47,500 bases of DNA from Symbiodinium natans (Eukaryota > Sar > Dinophyceae > Suessiales > Symbiodiniaceae). Location: the NCBI GenBank assembly GCA_905221605.1, contig CAJNDS010000335.1, forward strand, positions 1,316,430 to 1,363,929, written 5' to 3'. Under the pieces are notes generated by a model. It was not told where the DNA came from. It saw only the letters and a list, made by a program, of their open reading frames with translations, and did no database searches. Numbering within the stretch: position 1 is the first letter of the stretch; each line of letters begins with the position of its first letter. Shown piece by piece: positions 1 to 12,000 of this stretch. Both the position numbers and the translations under genes were made by a program.

Positions 1-566
1 GCATTCAGGGGTAGTAGTTGGTTTGCAAGCACTCCAGCTGAGGTTCTTATAAGTTCCTCAATTAGAGCCCGGTAAGGATGCAGGCTGTAGGGTTTGCAGG
101 GTCTACCGTCACGAGTGCGAGACTCATAGCGTTACCTAGGGCATCTCGCTACAAACATCACCAAAGCACAGGGTTTAGTGCTTAGGCCACTTGAAGGTTA
201 ATGTTCAAGGGGTTCACGACCTTGCTGTTAAAGGGGGGGGGGGGTGCCAGCCAATGTACAGATAATCTCAGTTATACCCCTCAAGTGTATACCAACATGG
301 CTTTAGGGTGTAGGGTTCACTTCGCCACCCCTTGCCCCCGCCCCCCAAAGCCTCAACCCAAGTCTAGACAGCTTAGATGTGCCTAAGGGTCATCCTCTGT
401 TTACCAGTGCACCTATCCTGTTCTAGACCCTAAGTACCCTAAACCCTAAACCTTGTCTCAGCGGCCCGAAACCGCACCGTACGTAGTTCTTGTCCCCAAG
501 TAGCCCTAAGTCCGACATGCTTCAACCGCTCAACCCTAAACCCTATAAACCCCTAAACCCTGCCAG
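1..566. other. Upstream stretch, no gene recognised
   Basis: Holds scattered degenerate TTTAGGG/CCCTAAA units and a short G run near 231-243. No exon with family-like residues was found, although the first recognised carotenoid-oxygenase exon (567) starts in phase 0 and internal to the protein, so the gene's N-terminal exon(s) should lie here or left of the window. Confidence 0.5.
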
Positions 567-632
567 GAAGTCTTTGCCGAGCTTTCGCTGCCTCCCGGGG
601 TCACGCTCCCCAAGGATTTGGAGGGCGCCTAC
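567..632 (+). CDS. Carotenoid oxygenase exon 1 (first recognised)
   Basis: Reads LPPGVTLPKDLEGAY, the family's N-terminal signature. Starts after an AG in phase 0 and ends in TAC before GTGCCC. The next exon opens with GTGCGA, so GTGC occurs at both intron edges, like a short target duplication. Confidence 0.8.
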
Positions 633-3048
633 GTGCCCGCGCGCTGTGGGGTTTGGGGTTTTAGGGTTTAGAGTTGACTTGGAGGCTCATTCATGCCTAA
701 AGCCGGCTTTCCCAGCAAGTGTTGCATCCCTCCAGACCGCAAACCTTACACTGTAAATCCAAGCTTTCCCCCCTTGAGCCGCTCTTCAAGAGCTTCAACA
801 ACCCCATTCTTAGAGGAATCTGAGGCTTGCGCACGAGGGGTTGCTCTTCGCGATGTCGGGTTTAGGGTTGATAGGGCTTGGGGGGTTGGGGTTTCCCCTC
901 CCCGTTCTCGCTTTTCGCTTTCCCCCAAATGACTGCACCCATCCAGGAGACGCGTTATGATCTCGACCCCGGACGGTAGGGTTTAGGGTTTCGGCTTTGG
1001 GGCTTAGACTCAACCCTCTTGCATCCCGCACCTCGTAAAAGTGGTGCTCATGTTTTCTACTTAAAGGCCCTCTGCTCCTTGAAGTTCAGGGGCTTCTAGA
1101 CGGTTTCTTTAATTCTGTATTGGATCCTACGCCCTCAACCCCAAACACTAAACCTAAACTGAGAAACTGTTCAGTCATTGTGCGAGCTAGTAAACTTGCC
1201 CTAAACCCGAACTGTAAACCCCAATCCTCTAAGTACAGACACCGGCATATGTTGGTGGTTGCACACAAAGTCATTTCGCCCATGAGCTATGCAAGTACCT
1301 CGGACGTCCAAGTAGGACCTAAGTCCTAAATCCCAAACCCCAAACCCTACGCCCTACGCCCTACGCCCAAAAACCCTAACTGATGGTGCGACTCAGGTGC
1401 GAAATGGGCCGAACCCTTTGTGGAACCTACCGTCCCTGGGCGTTGACCACGCCAGGGCTGCTGATCATGGAACCCTGTGCCCTAAACCTGAACCATTACA
1501 GTAGGCTGTCTCCACCCACACAAAAACATAGCCCAAGTTCTAGAACCCAAAACTAGAAGGCCCCTGCACCCTAGGCCCTAAACCAGTGACGGAAAGGTTT
1601 TTTTGAAAGTAAGCGATTGTCATGAGTTTAGGCCTGAACCCTAAAAGGAATAGGTTTGGGTGGTTTTGCCGCCTCGGACGGCGTGGGGTGGGAGACAAGT
1701 ATTAGATGGCCCTCCACAATCGGGCCAGAGCTGCTCTTCGCCCCTGCCGAAGCATTCGAGCCGCTGCTGCATCCTAACCTTCACAGCATCTACGCCCTAT
1801 TACAGCGAACCCTAAACCCTAAACCCTAAACCCCAAACCCCCAAACCAGTACAGCCCGTAAGTTTCTACTCTCAGCTTCTTGGCTTCGAGGAAACCGGAC
1901 CAGAACTACCACTGGTTCTTGGGGGCCGGCATGGTCCATACGGTGAGGCGCTCTCCAAGAGACTCTAATCCCTATAAACCCTACTTGGAGGTCCATGCTA
2001 CTTAATATCCCAGCTATAGCTGTACTTATAACCCAGGCATAACCGTATTCCAAGGAGGGGGGGGTCTATAAGTGGTTATAGTAAGTACAGGTATAGTATT
2101 GGGCTATGAGTACCATGAACCTCCAAGTGGGTTTTGGGTTGAGGGCTTTTCGTGTGTAGGGTCATTCGAGTGAGTAGTACATGTGAGTACATCTAACCAG
2201 TGGGCCCTTATCGGTCTCTGTGACAGTAGGTTTTCTTATAGTTTAGGGTTTAATTAGGTTTTTCGGACTGAGGGTTTGTTCTTTTTGCTGTTTGGGGCTT
2301 AGGGTTTAGGGACCCTGCGCCCTAAACCCTCCTGCAATCTTTAGCTGCGCTTCAAAACCTTACGTGTTCATCAAACATGGAATATCCTACACTTGTATGA
2401 TCGAGTATATGTTTTATTTGCCATAAGGCAAGCTTTACTATGCCATTTCAGTTCGAAACCCGAAACCCTAAACCGTAAACCCTACACCCTAAACCCTAAC
2501 CCTAAACCCCAAACCCCAAACCCCAAATCCCAAACCCCAAACCCCAAACCCTAAGCCCTCCCTCCTTCCCATTCATAGCTAAGATTGTAGTACATGACAG
2601 GGGCATCTCTCTAGAATTTGTGGGAACCGGAATTCTAAATGCACTGCAAGCGCTTCGCTCTATTTGTGCGGAGGCTCAAGGACGGCAAGGCCATGTACAA
2701 CAATCACTTCCTTCGCACGAAGCCGCTTGGAGATTCGTAAGGTTTGAGCTGACAGGCATACATCCAACCCTAAACCCTAAGTCTAAATCCCTTAATCCCT
2801 AACCCTAAACCAGGGTTTAAGGTAAGGTTTAGGGTTTGGGGTTTGGGGTTTAGGGTTTAGGGGTAACCCTAACCATCTGAACCTGGCCATCGGATCCAAA
2901 ACAGCCAAGGCAATTCAACACAGAGCAGAGGAATGGAGGCTGCGACCTGCTTTCAGGGTTCTTGACTCTGAGCACCAAGCCCTAAACTTCCCTAAACCCT
3001 ATGCCCTAAACCCTTTTACCGTGAGGCTCCTCCAGGCTCCTATATCTA

Positions 3049-3082
<34 letters not shown>

Positions 3083-6000
3083 GTAGTCTATAAATATAAA
3101 TATATATATATATATACATATTAATATACGTTCGGGTTGGGGGGGGCGGGGAGAGGGCCGAGGTTACCTCGCACATTCTCTACAGAGGGTTTAGGTTTGA
3201 GGGTTTAGGGTTTAGGGTTTTCGGGATCTCCAAAAATAGCAGCTGACTCATAATGCAGGGTCGGCTGTTGTCCCAAGCCCCTGTCGCCGAAAACCTTTGC
3301 TAGACGAGCACAGGGATCGTTCGGCTCAGGGTCTCGGGTTAAGGCTTAGGGTTTGCGGGGTTTGGGGAGAGCTGGACTTTACCCCTAAACCCTAAACCCT
3401 AAACCCTCTTAACTTACCAAGAACGCAGCCAAAGCCCGAAACTTGATATCTTCTGGTTCACTGGTTCATGGGCACTTGTAACCCCAGTTATAACTGTACC
3501 TATAAACCCCCTAAGTCCCCTAAGTAGGTTATAAGTAGACTTATAAGTGGGATTATAACTGTACCTATAAACCCCCTAAGTCCCCTAAGTAGGTTATAAG
3601 TAGACTTATAAGTGGGGTTATAAGTACCCATGAACCTCCAAGCAGGACCCAATTGGGACAAGATCGCGCACTCCTCCTCGATGGCTGGATTCCTCGGTTG
3701 CTGACCTGAAGGGGATTGAGGGTTTAGGCTTTGTAGGGTTTAGGGTTTAGGATTTAGGGTTTAGGATTTAGGGTGTAGGCTTTCGGGTCGAGGGTTTAGG
3801 GTTTAGGGTTTAGGCTTCAGGGCTTAGGATTTAGGATTTGAGGTTTAGGGTTTCAGAGCATATAGGCATAGGGTTTAGGGTGGGTGTCGTGTCTTGTCGA
3901 GTCATAACCTTGCACCCTCAATACACTAAAACTCCTAGACCCTAAACCCTACCGACACCCTAACGCCTGTACCCTACGTATACCCTAAAGCAAACCCTGA
4001 AGCCCTAAAAAACCCTGAAACCCTAAAATCCCCAAAGCTCGAAAAGCCTGACTGCTGAGGCTCTCTGGCTAACCCCGAAGCTAAACCCTAAACCCCTCAG
4101 ACTGCTGAGGCTCTCTGGCTCTGGAGACAGTGGGCTTGCTCCGCGGGAATGAGCCTTGCCCAAAGAGCGCCCCTAAACCCGAAACCCTGCTACATCAAGG
4201 TCGGGGTCTGTTTTAGGGTTTAGGGTTTAGGGTTTAGGCTTAGGGTTTAGGGTTTAGGGTTTAGGGTTTAGGGGTGTGGCCTGCAGCTTATTTTGGGCCT
4301 TAGGGTGCCCAGAAACCGATGAGGAACCCTCAAGCCCTCATGACTCTGAAGCCCTCCACAGTCCAGCCTGTATAAGGCCTACACGCCCCCACCCGAACCC
4401 TACACCCTAAGCCCTAAACCCTAAAAACCCTAAAAACCCTAAGGGCCCTAAAAAAACCCTAAAAACCCTAAAAACCCTAAAATCCCTAAAAACCCTAAAC
4501 CCTAAACCCTTGCTTTAATGGGCTTTGTGACGCTCACCCAGCCTTTGAGCCGAAGGTCAGCGGCCCTAGCAACACGAACCTGGTCTACCACAGCTCAAAG
4601 CTCATGGCCATCAGTGGCTCGGTAGCCCAGTGGGACCCTTTTTCCTTTTTTTTTGGTTCTGGTTCCCTTCTAAAGTTAACCCTAAACCCTAAACCCTAAA
4701 CCCTAAACCCTAAACCCTAAACCCTAAACCCTAAACCACCCCCAAAAAAAAGGGTGCCCGTATTATAATATGGTTCCTCTGCTACCAAGGTGAAGCCGAC
4801 TACCCCATGGAGCTGCGCCACTTGTACCTAAACAGGCTTAGGGTTGAGGGTTCAGGGTTCAGGGTTTAGGGTTTAGGGTTTAGGGTTCAGGGTTCAGGGT
4901 TTAGGGTTTAGGGAGATTGAGATGCCAAGCTTCTTGAGAATGGAACCCTGAACCCTGAACCCTAAACCCTAAACCCTAAACCCTAAACCCTAAACCCTAA
5001 ACCCTAAACCCTAAACCCTAAACCCTAAACCCTAAACCCTAAACCCTAAACCCTAAACCCTAAACCCTAAACCTTGCAGAATCCCAAAGCTCAGGTGTGC
5101 TTGAGGATGGGAAGATGGAGTCGGACGAGAAGTACCTCTACAACGAGACAGGGCAGCCGAGATCGGGGTTTAGGGTTTAGGGTTTAGGGTTTAGGGTTTA
5201 GGGTTTAGGGTTTAGGGTTTAGGGTTTGGGGGGGGGGGGGGGGGGGTGAAGTCTGAGGTGAGGTCGGGCTTTCCTTTTTCTAGGGTTTAGGGTTTAGGGA
5301 TTAGGGTTTAGGGTTAAGGGTTTAGGGTGAGGTTTGCAGGGTGTTAGGGCCCGTGGTGTGGTAGGGTTGGGGTTGTTGGGGCTTGGGGCTTCGTAAGGTT
5401 TAGGGCTTATGGTTTGTTTTCTTGGTTGGGCGAATTTCTTGCAAACTTGGATCATTTGAAGGATGCAGGTTTTTCGGGCTCACGTCTGGACTCAAGGACC
5501 CTAAACCCTAAACCCTAAAGCCCCCCAACCCTGGGAGGGTTTAGGGTTCAGGGTTTATCTCGCTTGTCCTTCGGGATGTTCAACGTGCTCCTCCTGTGGT
5601 TTTAAGATGTGTACAAGCCAACCCGTACATCCAGCCCTAAGTTTCCATGTACCTAAATGGGGACCTACTTGGGCCTTAAAGTACTTCCTATGTAAGAACT
5701 TTGGGGCCCAAGTATATGATAACAAGCCCTAAGGGGTCCATGTACCTTATTATTATATACTTAGACCCAAAAGTCCTTATATAGGAAATACTTTAAGGCC
5801 CAAGTATTCCATAATTAGGTACATGGACCCTTAGGGAAGGTACATTGATAACCCTAAACCCTAAACCCTAAACCCTAAACCCTAAACCCTAAACCCTAAA
5901 CCCTAAACCCTAAACCCTAAAACAAGGTACATGAACCCTTAGGGTAAGGTAGCGTCAAGTTGTGAGATCGCTGCCAGGAGCTCAGCCAAGGTAGGCTTTG

Positions 6001-9000
6001 CATGGCTCAGGGTTTAGGGTTTAGGGTTTAGGGTTTAGGGTTTAGGGTTTAGGGTTTAGGGTTTAGGGTTTAGGGTTTAGGGTTTAGGGTTTAGGGTTTA
6101 GGGTGTCAGAGTAGGCCCACAACCTTACACCCTCAACCCTCAACTCTAAAGCGTAAAACTCTCAACCAGAAAACCCTAGTACCCTAAGCCGAAAGTCCCT
6201 AAGCCCTCAAAGGAGCTGTAATCTTCAAGAACGAACCTCTTTGCAGAGATACAAAAAGGGTAGTTACACGGTCCCCTCATATGGTACTTTGCCTTCTTGA
6301 CAGTTCTGAAGTATGGGCTCTCTTGGGTATTCAAGGGAGATACAGAGGCTAATTAATGAAGGGACCATACGAAGGGCCCTGGAAACTGCTCCCAGGACCC
6401 AAAGTTCTCAACTCTAAACCCTTGCACCCATAAACCCTTACGTTTTGAAACCCCTGCATTTTTGCGTAGGCCTAAACCCTAAACCCTAAACCCTAAACCC
6501 TAAACCCTAAACCCTAAACCCTAAACACTAAACCCTAAACCCTAAACCCTAAACCCTAAACCCTAAACCCTAAACCCTAAACCCAAACGAGCTCAGGACA
6601 TGTGGAACGCCCATCCCAAGATCGACCCCGATTCGGGGAAGCTGTGCGCCGCCAGCGATGTGAAAAAGGGCTCCGGGGGCTACGAAGGGGTAGGTTTAGG
6701 ATTTAGAGTTTAGGGTTTAGAGTTTAGGGTTTAGGGTTTCGGGTTTAGGGTTTAGGGCTCAGGGTGTAGGATGACAAAGGTTTAGGGAGCTTCTTGACTG
6801 CGGGAGATTCCCAGTCGCTGTCTGGTAGCTGGCCCGATTTCTCCCCCCCTCTCCCCCCCCGAACCCGCAAAAGCCTTAGGGACCTTAAAATTTGAACTTC
6901 TCCAACGGTAGTTTCATGGACCCTTCACATGGTCCCTTGCCTCCTCTAAATGGTTCTGATGCAAGGGCCCTTAATTCACACAGGTTATATAAGGGGTATA
7001 TAAGGGGTACCCTTTAAACCCTAAACCCTAAACCCTAAACCCTAAACCCTAAACCCCAGTAGGCGCCCATACTAAGGGACCATGTGACTATTGTAAGAAA
7101 CCTGGTGGGACTCTACCTTGGCCCCCTGAGGTGCTACCCTTGGGTTTGGGGGGGGAATATAAGGGTTTGGGGTTTAGGGTTTAGGGTTTAGGGTTTAGGG
7201 TTTAGGGTTTAGGGATATTCAGGGAACCTATTGGGGGTACACTTTCAGGGGTCCGAGTATGACTCCCTTGAAAATCTGAACCCTAAACCCGAAACTCTAA
7301 GCCCGCAACTTGAGCCCTAGAACCTGGGTTTAGGGTTTTGGGTTTAGAGTTTAGGGTTTAGGGTGTAGGGTTAGGGTTTAGGGTTTAGGGTCTAGGGTTT
7401 GGGGTTTAGGGTTTAGGGTTTAGGGTTTGGCGAAAGGTACTGGATTGACTACGACCTCACTGGGCGTTCAGCCTCTTGGTCCTCCTGCGGTTAGACTGAC
7501 TTCTTGAGGGCGCTCTGCAAGGTTTAGGGTTCAATACCTGGCTACGCGGCCGTCACGGTGTCCACACCTAGCTTGAATTGCAGGCCAAGGTAACACCCCC
7601 AACCCCAAACCCTAAACCCTAAACCTCCTAAACCCTAAACCCCTAAACCCTAAACCCCCTAAACCCCCCCCCCCCGCCCCCCATTTGATTTTAGGAGCAG
7701 CTCCTTTTGCCTAACCTTTCGTGGCAGATCCGGGCCTAAGCCCTAAACCCTAAACCCTAAAACCCTGAACTGAACCCTTAGCCCTAGCCCAAAATTTCCC
7801 CGAAAGGTCTTGGAAGTCCCACCTTCTCCCTTAAACCCTAAACCCTAAACCCGTTGGGGCTGTGAGAATTCTCCAAGCATCAAGGGGACACGCAAAGGCA
7901 TGACACTCCCTGTATATGGTATACAGTCTATGGTGAAAGCCGCAAATGTACACTTACCCTAAACCCGAAACCCTAAACGCCCAGGGGAATTTCTACTACG
8001 GCGTTTTGGGCGCGGATGGAAAGCCCGAGAGATCCTGCACTGGCAAGATGGGAGGAGGCAAATCGGCCGCTCGGTAGGATTTAGGGTTTAGGGTTTAGGG
8101 TTTGCTGTGACAGCGCGTAGATGCTGTGAAGGTTAGGTTTCGGAACAAGCTCGAAAGCTTCGTGAGGAGCGAAGAGCAGCTTTGGCCCGATGGTGGAGGG
8201 CCATCTAACACTTTTCTCCCACCCCACGCCGTCCAAGGCGGCAGCCACCCAAACCTATTCTGGGTGTAGGCCTAAACTCAGACAACAGTCCACTTCTAAA
8301 AACTTCTTTAGTTTCATGACGTCAGCAAGGTGTCGAAGGGCGGGGTCGGGCCAAGCAACCCAGAGGCCCAGGGCAGGTCAGGGGAGGGGGCCAGGGTCAG
8401 GGCCGAGGGCCAGGGTCAGGGCCGAGGCAGGGCAGGATGAAAAGGTACCGCGCCTATCGTGGGCGCTACCGACCCCCATGCTGTGGGAGGCGGGCGGGCG
8501 ACCTGGGTCGGCTTGTGCCATCCTCAAAGATCTTAAGCACCGCCCCCCAACGTAGGGGGGGCGGGTTAGGTTTTGAGTTTAGGGTAAACCCTAAAGCTTG
8601 TCCGCCCTAAAACTTAGTAGTAGAGCAGGTAACCTTTAACCTTTTTGGGTTAATACATTCCCCTTATAATCCCAAGGGTTAACCTTTAAAACCCCTAGGT
8701 ACTGGACAACTAAGAAAACCTGAAAGCCTACCCTACACCCCAGACCCTGAACCCTCAAGCCTTAGCTTGAAAACCTCAAGTTCCTTTCAGAGCCACGCTG
8801 CTCTCCCTGCCTCCCCCGAGATACCCTAAAACCGAAAACCCTAAACCCTAAACCCTAAACCCTAAACCCCAAACCCTAAACCCTAAACCTGAAACCCTAA
8901 ACCCTGAACCTGAAGCTGCAACCTCTCTTAGGTCATGATCCACGACCTCGCCATCACGGAGCCTCAGCTGTTCTGAGTTTAGGGCTTACCAGGATGGGCT

Positions 9001-12000
9001 CTCGGGGTTTAGGGTTTAGGGTTTTGGGGGTTAGGGTTTAGGGTTTAGGGTTTAGGGTTTAGGGTGTAGGGGGTTGGTCCGCCAGGAAAGTTTGCACACT
9101 TAGAGCGGCTAGAACAGGAAGAGGGCCCCTGAATCTAGCACCCAGAGTAGGTCCTTGTTCCTTTTTTTTGGGGGGGGGAAGGGCGGTTTAGGTCTAGGGT
9201 TTAGGGTTGGAGTCAGAGTAGGCCCTTATTCCCCTTTTTCCTAGGGTTTAGGTTCCCGTACAAGCCCCTTAAAACCCAAAAGGGCACGCTCTTTATTGCT
9301 GGGTTACTCTTGGGTGTAGGAATAGTCTACTATTTGCTTAAGACCTCCCCAAACAAGAATTCCTCCTTATTATTGCAAGCGCAGTAAAAGGATTGCTATG
9401 CTTTTTGGGGGGTGGTTGGAAGCATTTGATGTCTCAGGGTCTAGGATTTTAACGTTTGGGTTTTTGGTTTCGGTGAAAGTAGCCCTTCCTTGGCGAGTTG
9501 AGTCTGAACACCAGATTCGCGGCACAATAACCCTACAGGGTCGTTGTTCGAAACCTACGTCTTTAGAGGTCGCCCTAAGCCCCAAACCCCGAACCCTAAA
9601 CTCGTAAACCCTAGCCGGGTGCACTTGGGAAACGGGTGAGGAGCGGTATGCACTGGTGATCGACACCCCGGTCCTTGTGGACGTCGCGAACTACGCCACC
9701 GAGACTCGCACCGCTGGTCGTTCTTGCAATCTGAACCCTAGGCTGAGGTTCATGGTTTGCTTGGAGGTTCATGGTACTTAGTAACCTAATTGTAGTAACT
9801 GTAAATATAAACCAACTATAACCCTATTGGGGTACTTAGGGGCTGATAAGTGGATTATAACTACACTTATAATTGGGTTATAAGTACCCTGAACCTCCAA
9901 GCAGGGTTGAGCGGCCAAAGGCCCTAATCTCTTATCAGAGTCCTAGACCCCAAATCGTATGATTAGGATGCCCAGCAGTCTATAGCACCCTGTCGCCCTT
10001 GTTTAGGGCCTACGTTCCCCCCTAAACTCTCACTGAGCCCTTAAACCCCCTTGTACCCTCAAGCAAAAGTCAAGCCAGTGACAGACAACTGAGGAAAAAA
10101 GCCTGTGGAAGTATGATGCGTCGCACGGCAGCTTCGCCAAAGAGACCCTCAAGTTTCCGCCTCCCTTTCTCCTTGTGAGAGTTTTGGGCTGCTCCCCCCC
10201 GCCTCCCACCCAAAGACCCTAAACCCTAATCTATCCCCCCCCCATTTTTGGGTTTTAGGGTTTCTTCTTCAAGGGTTTAAGGGGCTTGGCATTCGGGGGC
10301 GGGGGGGGGGGGGGGGGGGGGGCGGGAGATTTGTAGGTCTTGGGTTTTGCGTGTTGGCGGTTAGGCTCTTTACTTTAGTTTTTTTTTTGGTTCTGCCTTT
10401 AGCTATGCATAAGATGCGAAATGACGTACTCGCAGAATTTGATTGAAACCTGGTACAGCCATTGCCGACTCTGGCGAGCACTGATACTTGCACGGCAGAC
10501 CTTCAACCCAAAGCCCAGAGCCCCCTGAAGCCCTGGATCAGACACCAAAGGGTTTGGGCACGGGTTTAGGGTTCAGGGTCCCTAAGCCTAAACCCCAAAC
10601 CCCCAACCCCAAACCCCAAACCCTAAATTTAAGAGTGTCCGGCTCAAGCCGCCGGAGCATAGTTGAAAGGTTTAAACGCGCTCGTCAGCTCAAAGGATGC
10701 CAAAAGTTGATTTGCTTGAGCCTCTGTGAAACGTTGGGGGGGGGGGGGGGGAGGGGTAGCACCAGGACCTAAACAGGAGCTGAAGCCAGCTTGAAGGAGG
10801 GCAGCCCCATCAATTCAAGGGTAGGGGCAGGGGGGTGGAGGGGAGGGGGTGGGAGGTTGGGTTGGGGGGGGGTAGGTGGGGGGGGCAGGGGGGAGGGGGT
10901 GGGGGGTAGGGGGGGAAGGTGGGAGGGGGCAGGGGGGTGAGTATGGTCCGTGAGTTTTTGCGGGCACATTTTTTGGGGGGGGTAAGGAGGGAAAGGGAGG
11001 TTTTCACCTCCCTAAACCCCAAACCCTAAACCCTAAACCCCAAACCCCAAACCCCAAACCCCAAACCCCAAACCCCAAACCCTAAACCCTAAACCCTAAA
11101 CCCTAAACCCTAAACCCTAAACCCTAAACCCTAAACCCTAAACCCTAAACCCTAATTAAACCCTAAACCCTAAACCCTAAACCCCAAACAAACACAGCAG
11201 TGCACAAGGAGCGCGCATTGGCATCTTCCCGAGGGACGGCCCGAGCGGCTCCCTTGAGCCGACGTGGCTCGGGCGAACCCAAAATTAGGGTTTAGGGTTT
11301 AGGGTTTAGGGTTTAGGGTTTAGGGTTTGGGGTCTAGGGTTTAGGGTTTTAATGTTCCCAACCTTCTAGGCTTCTTAACCGAAGGGGGTTCATGGGGGGC
11401 AGGTACGTCGGGAACCTTAGGGAAGCTTAGGGAGCCCAAGGGAGTATACTGGGGAGTATTGCGGGACCTTAGGTTACGGAGTCGTAGACACAAGGTGATC
11501 TACAGATGGCAGATGAAAGACATTCCTACTCGACCACTTCTTCGACGCAGCCTGGCCGGAGAACCCACTCCACGCAGCAGCCCTATTCCAGAGGGCTCAG
11601 ACAGGAGTGCCAGCTGCACCGGAATTTTGTCAGGTCACGGACACTGGCTTTGCTGCCAAAGCCATGGCAGCCCCCAGTCGCTGGCACGAGACGAGGAGAT
11701 GCATTGCACTGACAAGAGAGGACCCGCAGAGATAGTCCGGGCCGCCCGAGTCATGCACGGCCAGAGTTTAGGGTTTAGGGTTGAGGGTTTAGGGTTTAGG
11801 GTTTTGGATTTAGGGCTTAGGGTTCAGGGTTTAGGGAACCAGAAAGAGCAAACGGTCCCGAGACAGGGTGGCTGGTTTGACGTAGGGATTCAGGGTATTT
11901 CGGGGCTTCCAGGAGCTTAGGGGATTCAGGGTCTGTAGGGTTAAACCCTCAACCTGGACAAACCCTAAACCCTAAACCCCAAACCCTAAACCCTAAACCC

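Noticed and set aside
11459-11920. ORFs of 68 and 153 aa in intron 15
   Set aside because: The longer one runs into TTTAGGG units and neither has recognisable motifs.
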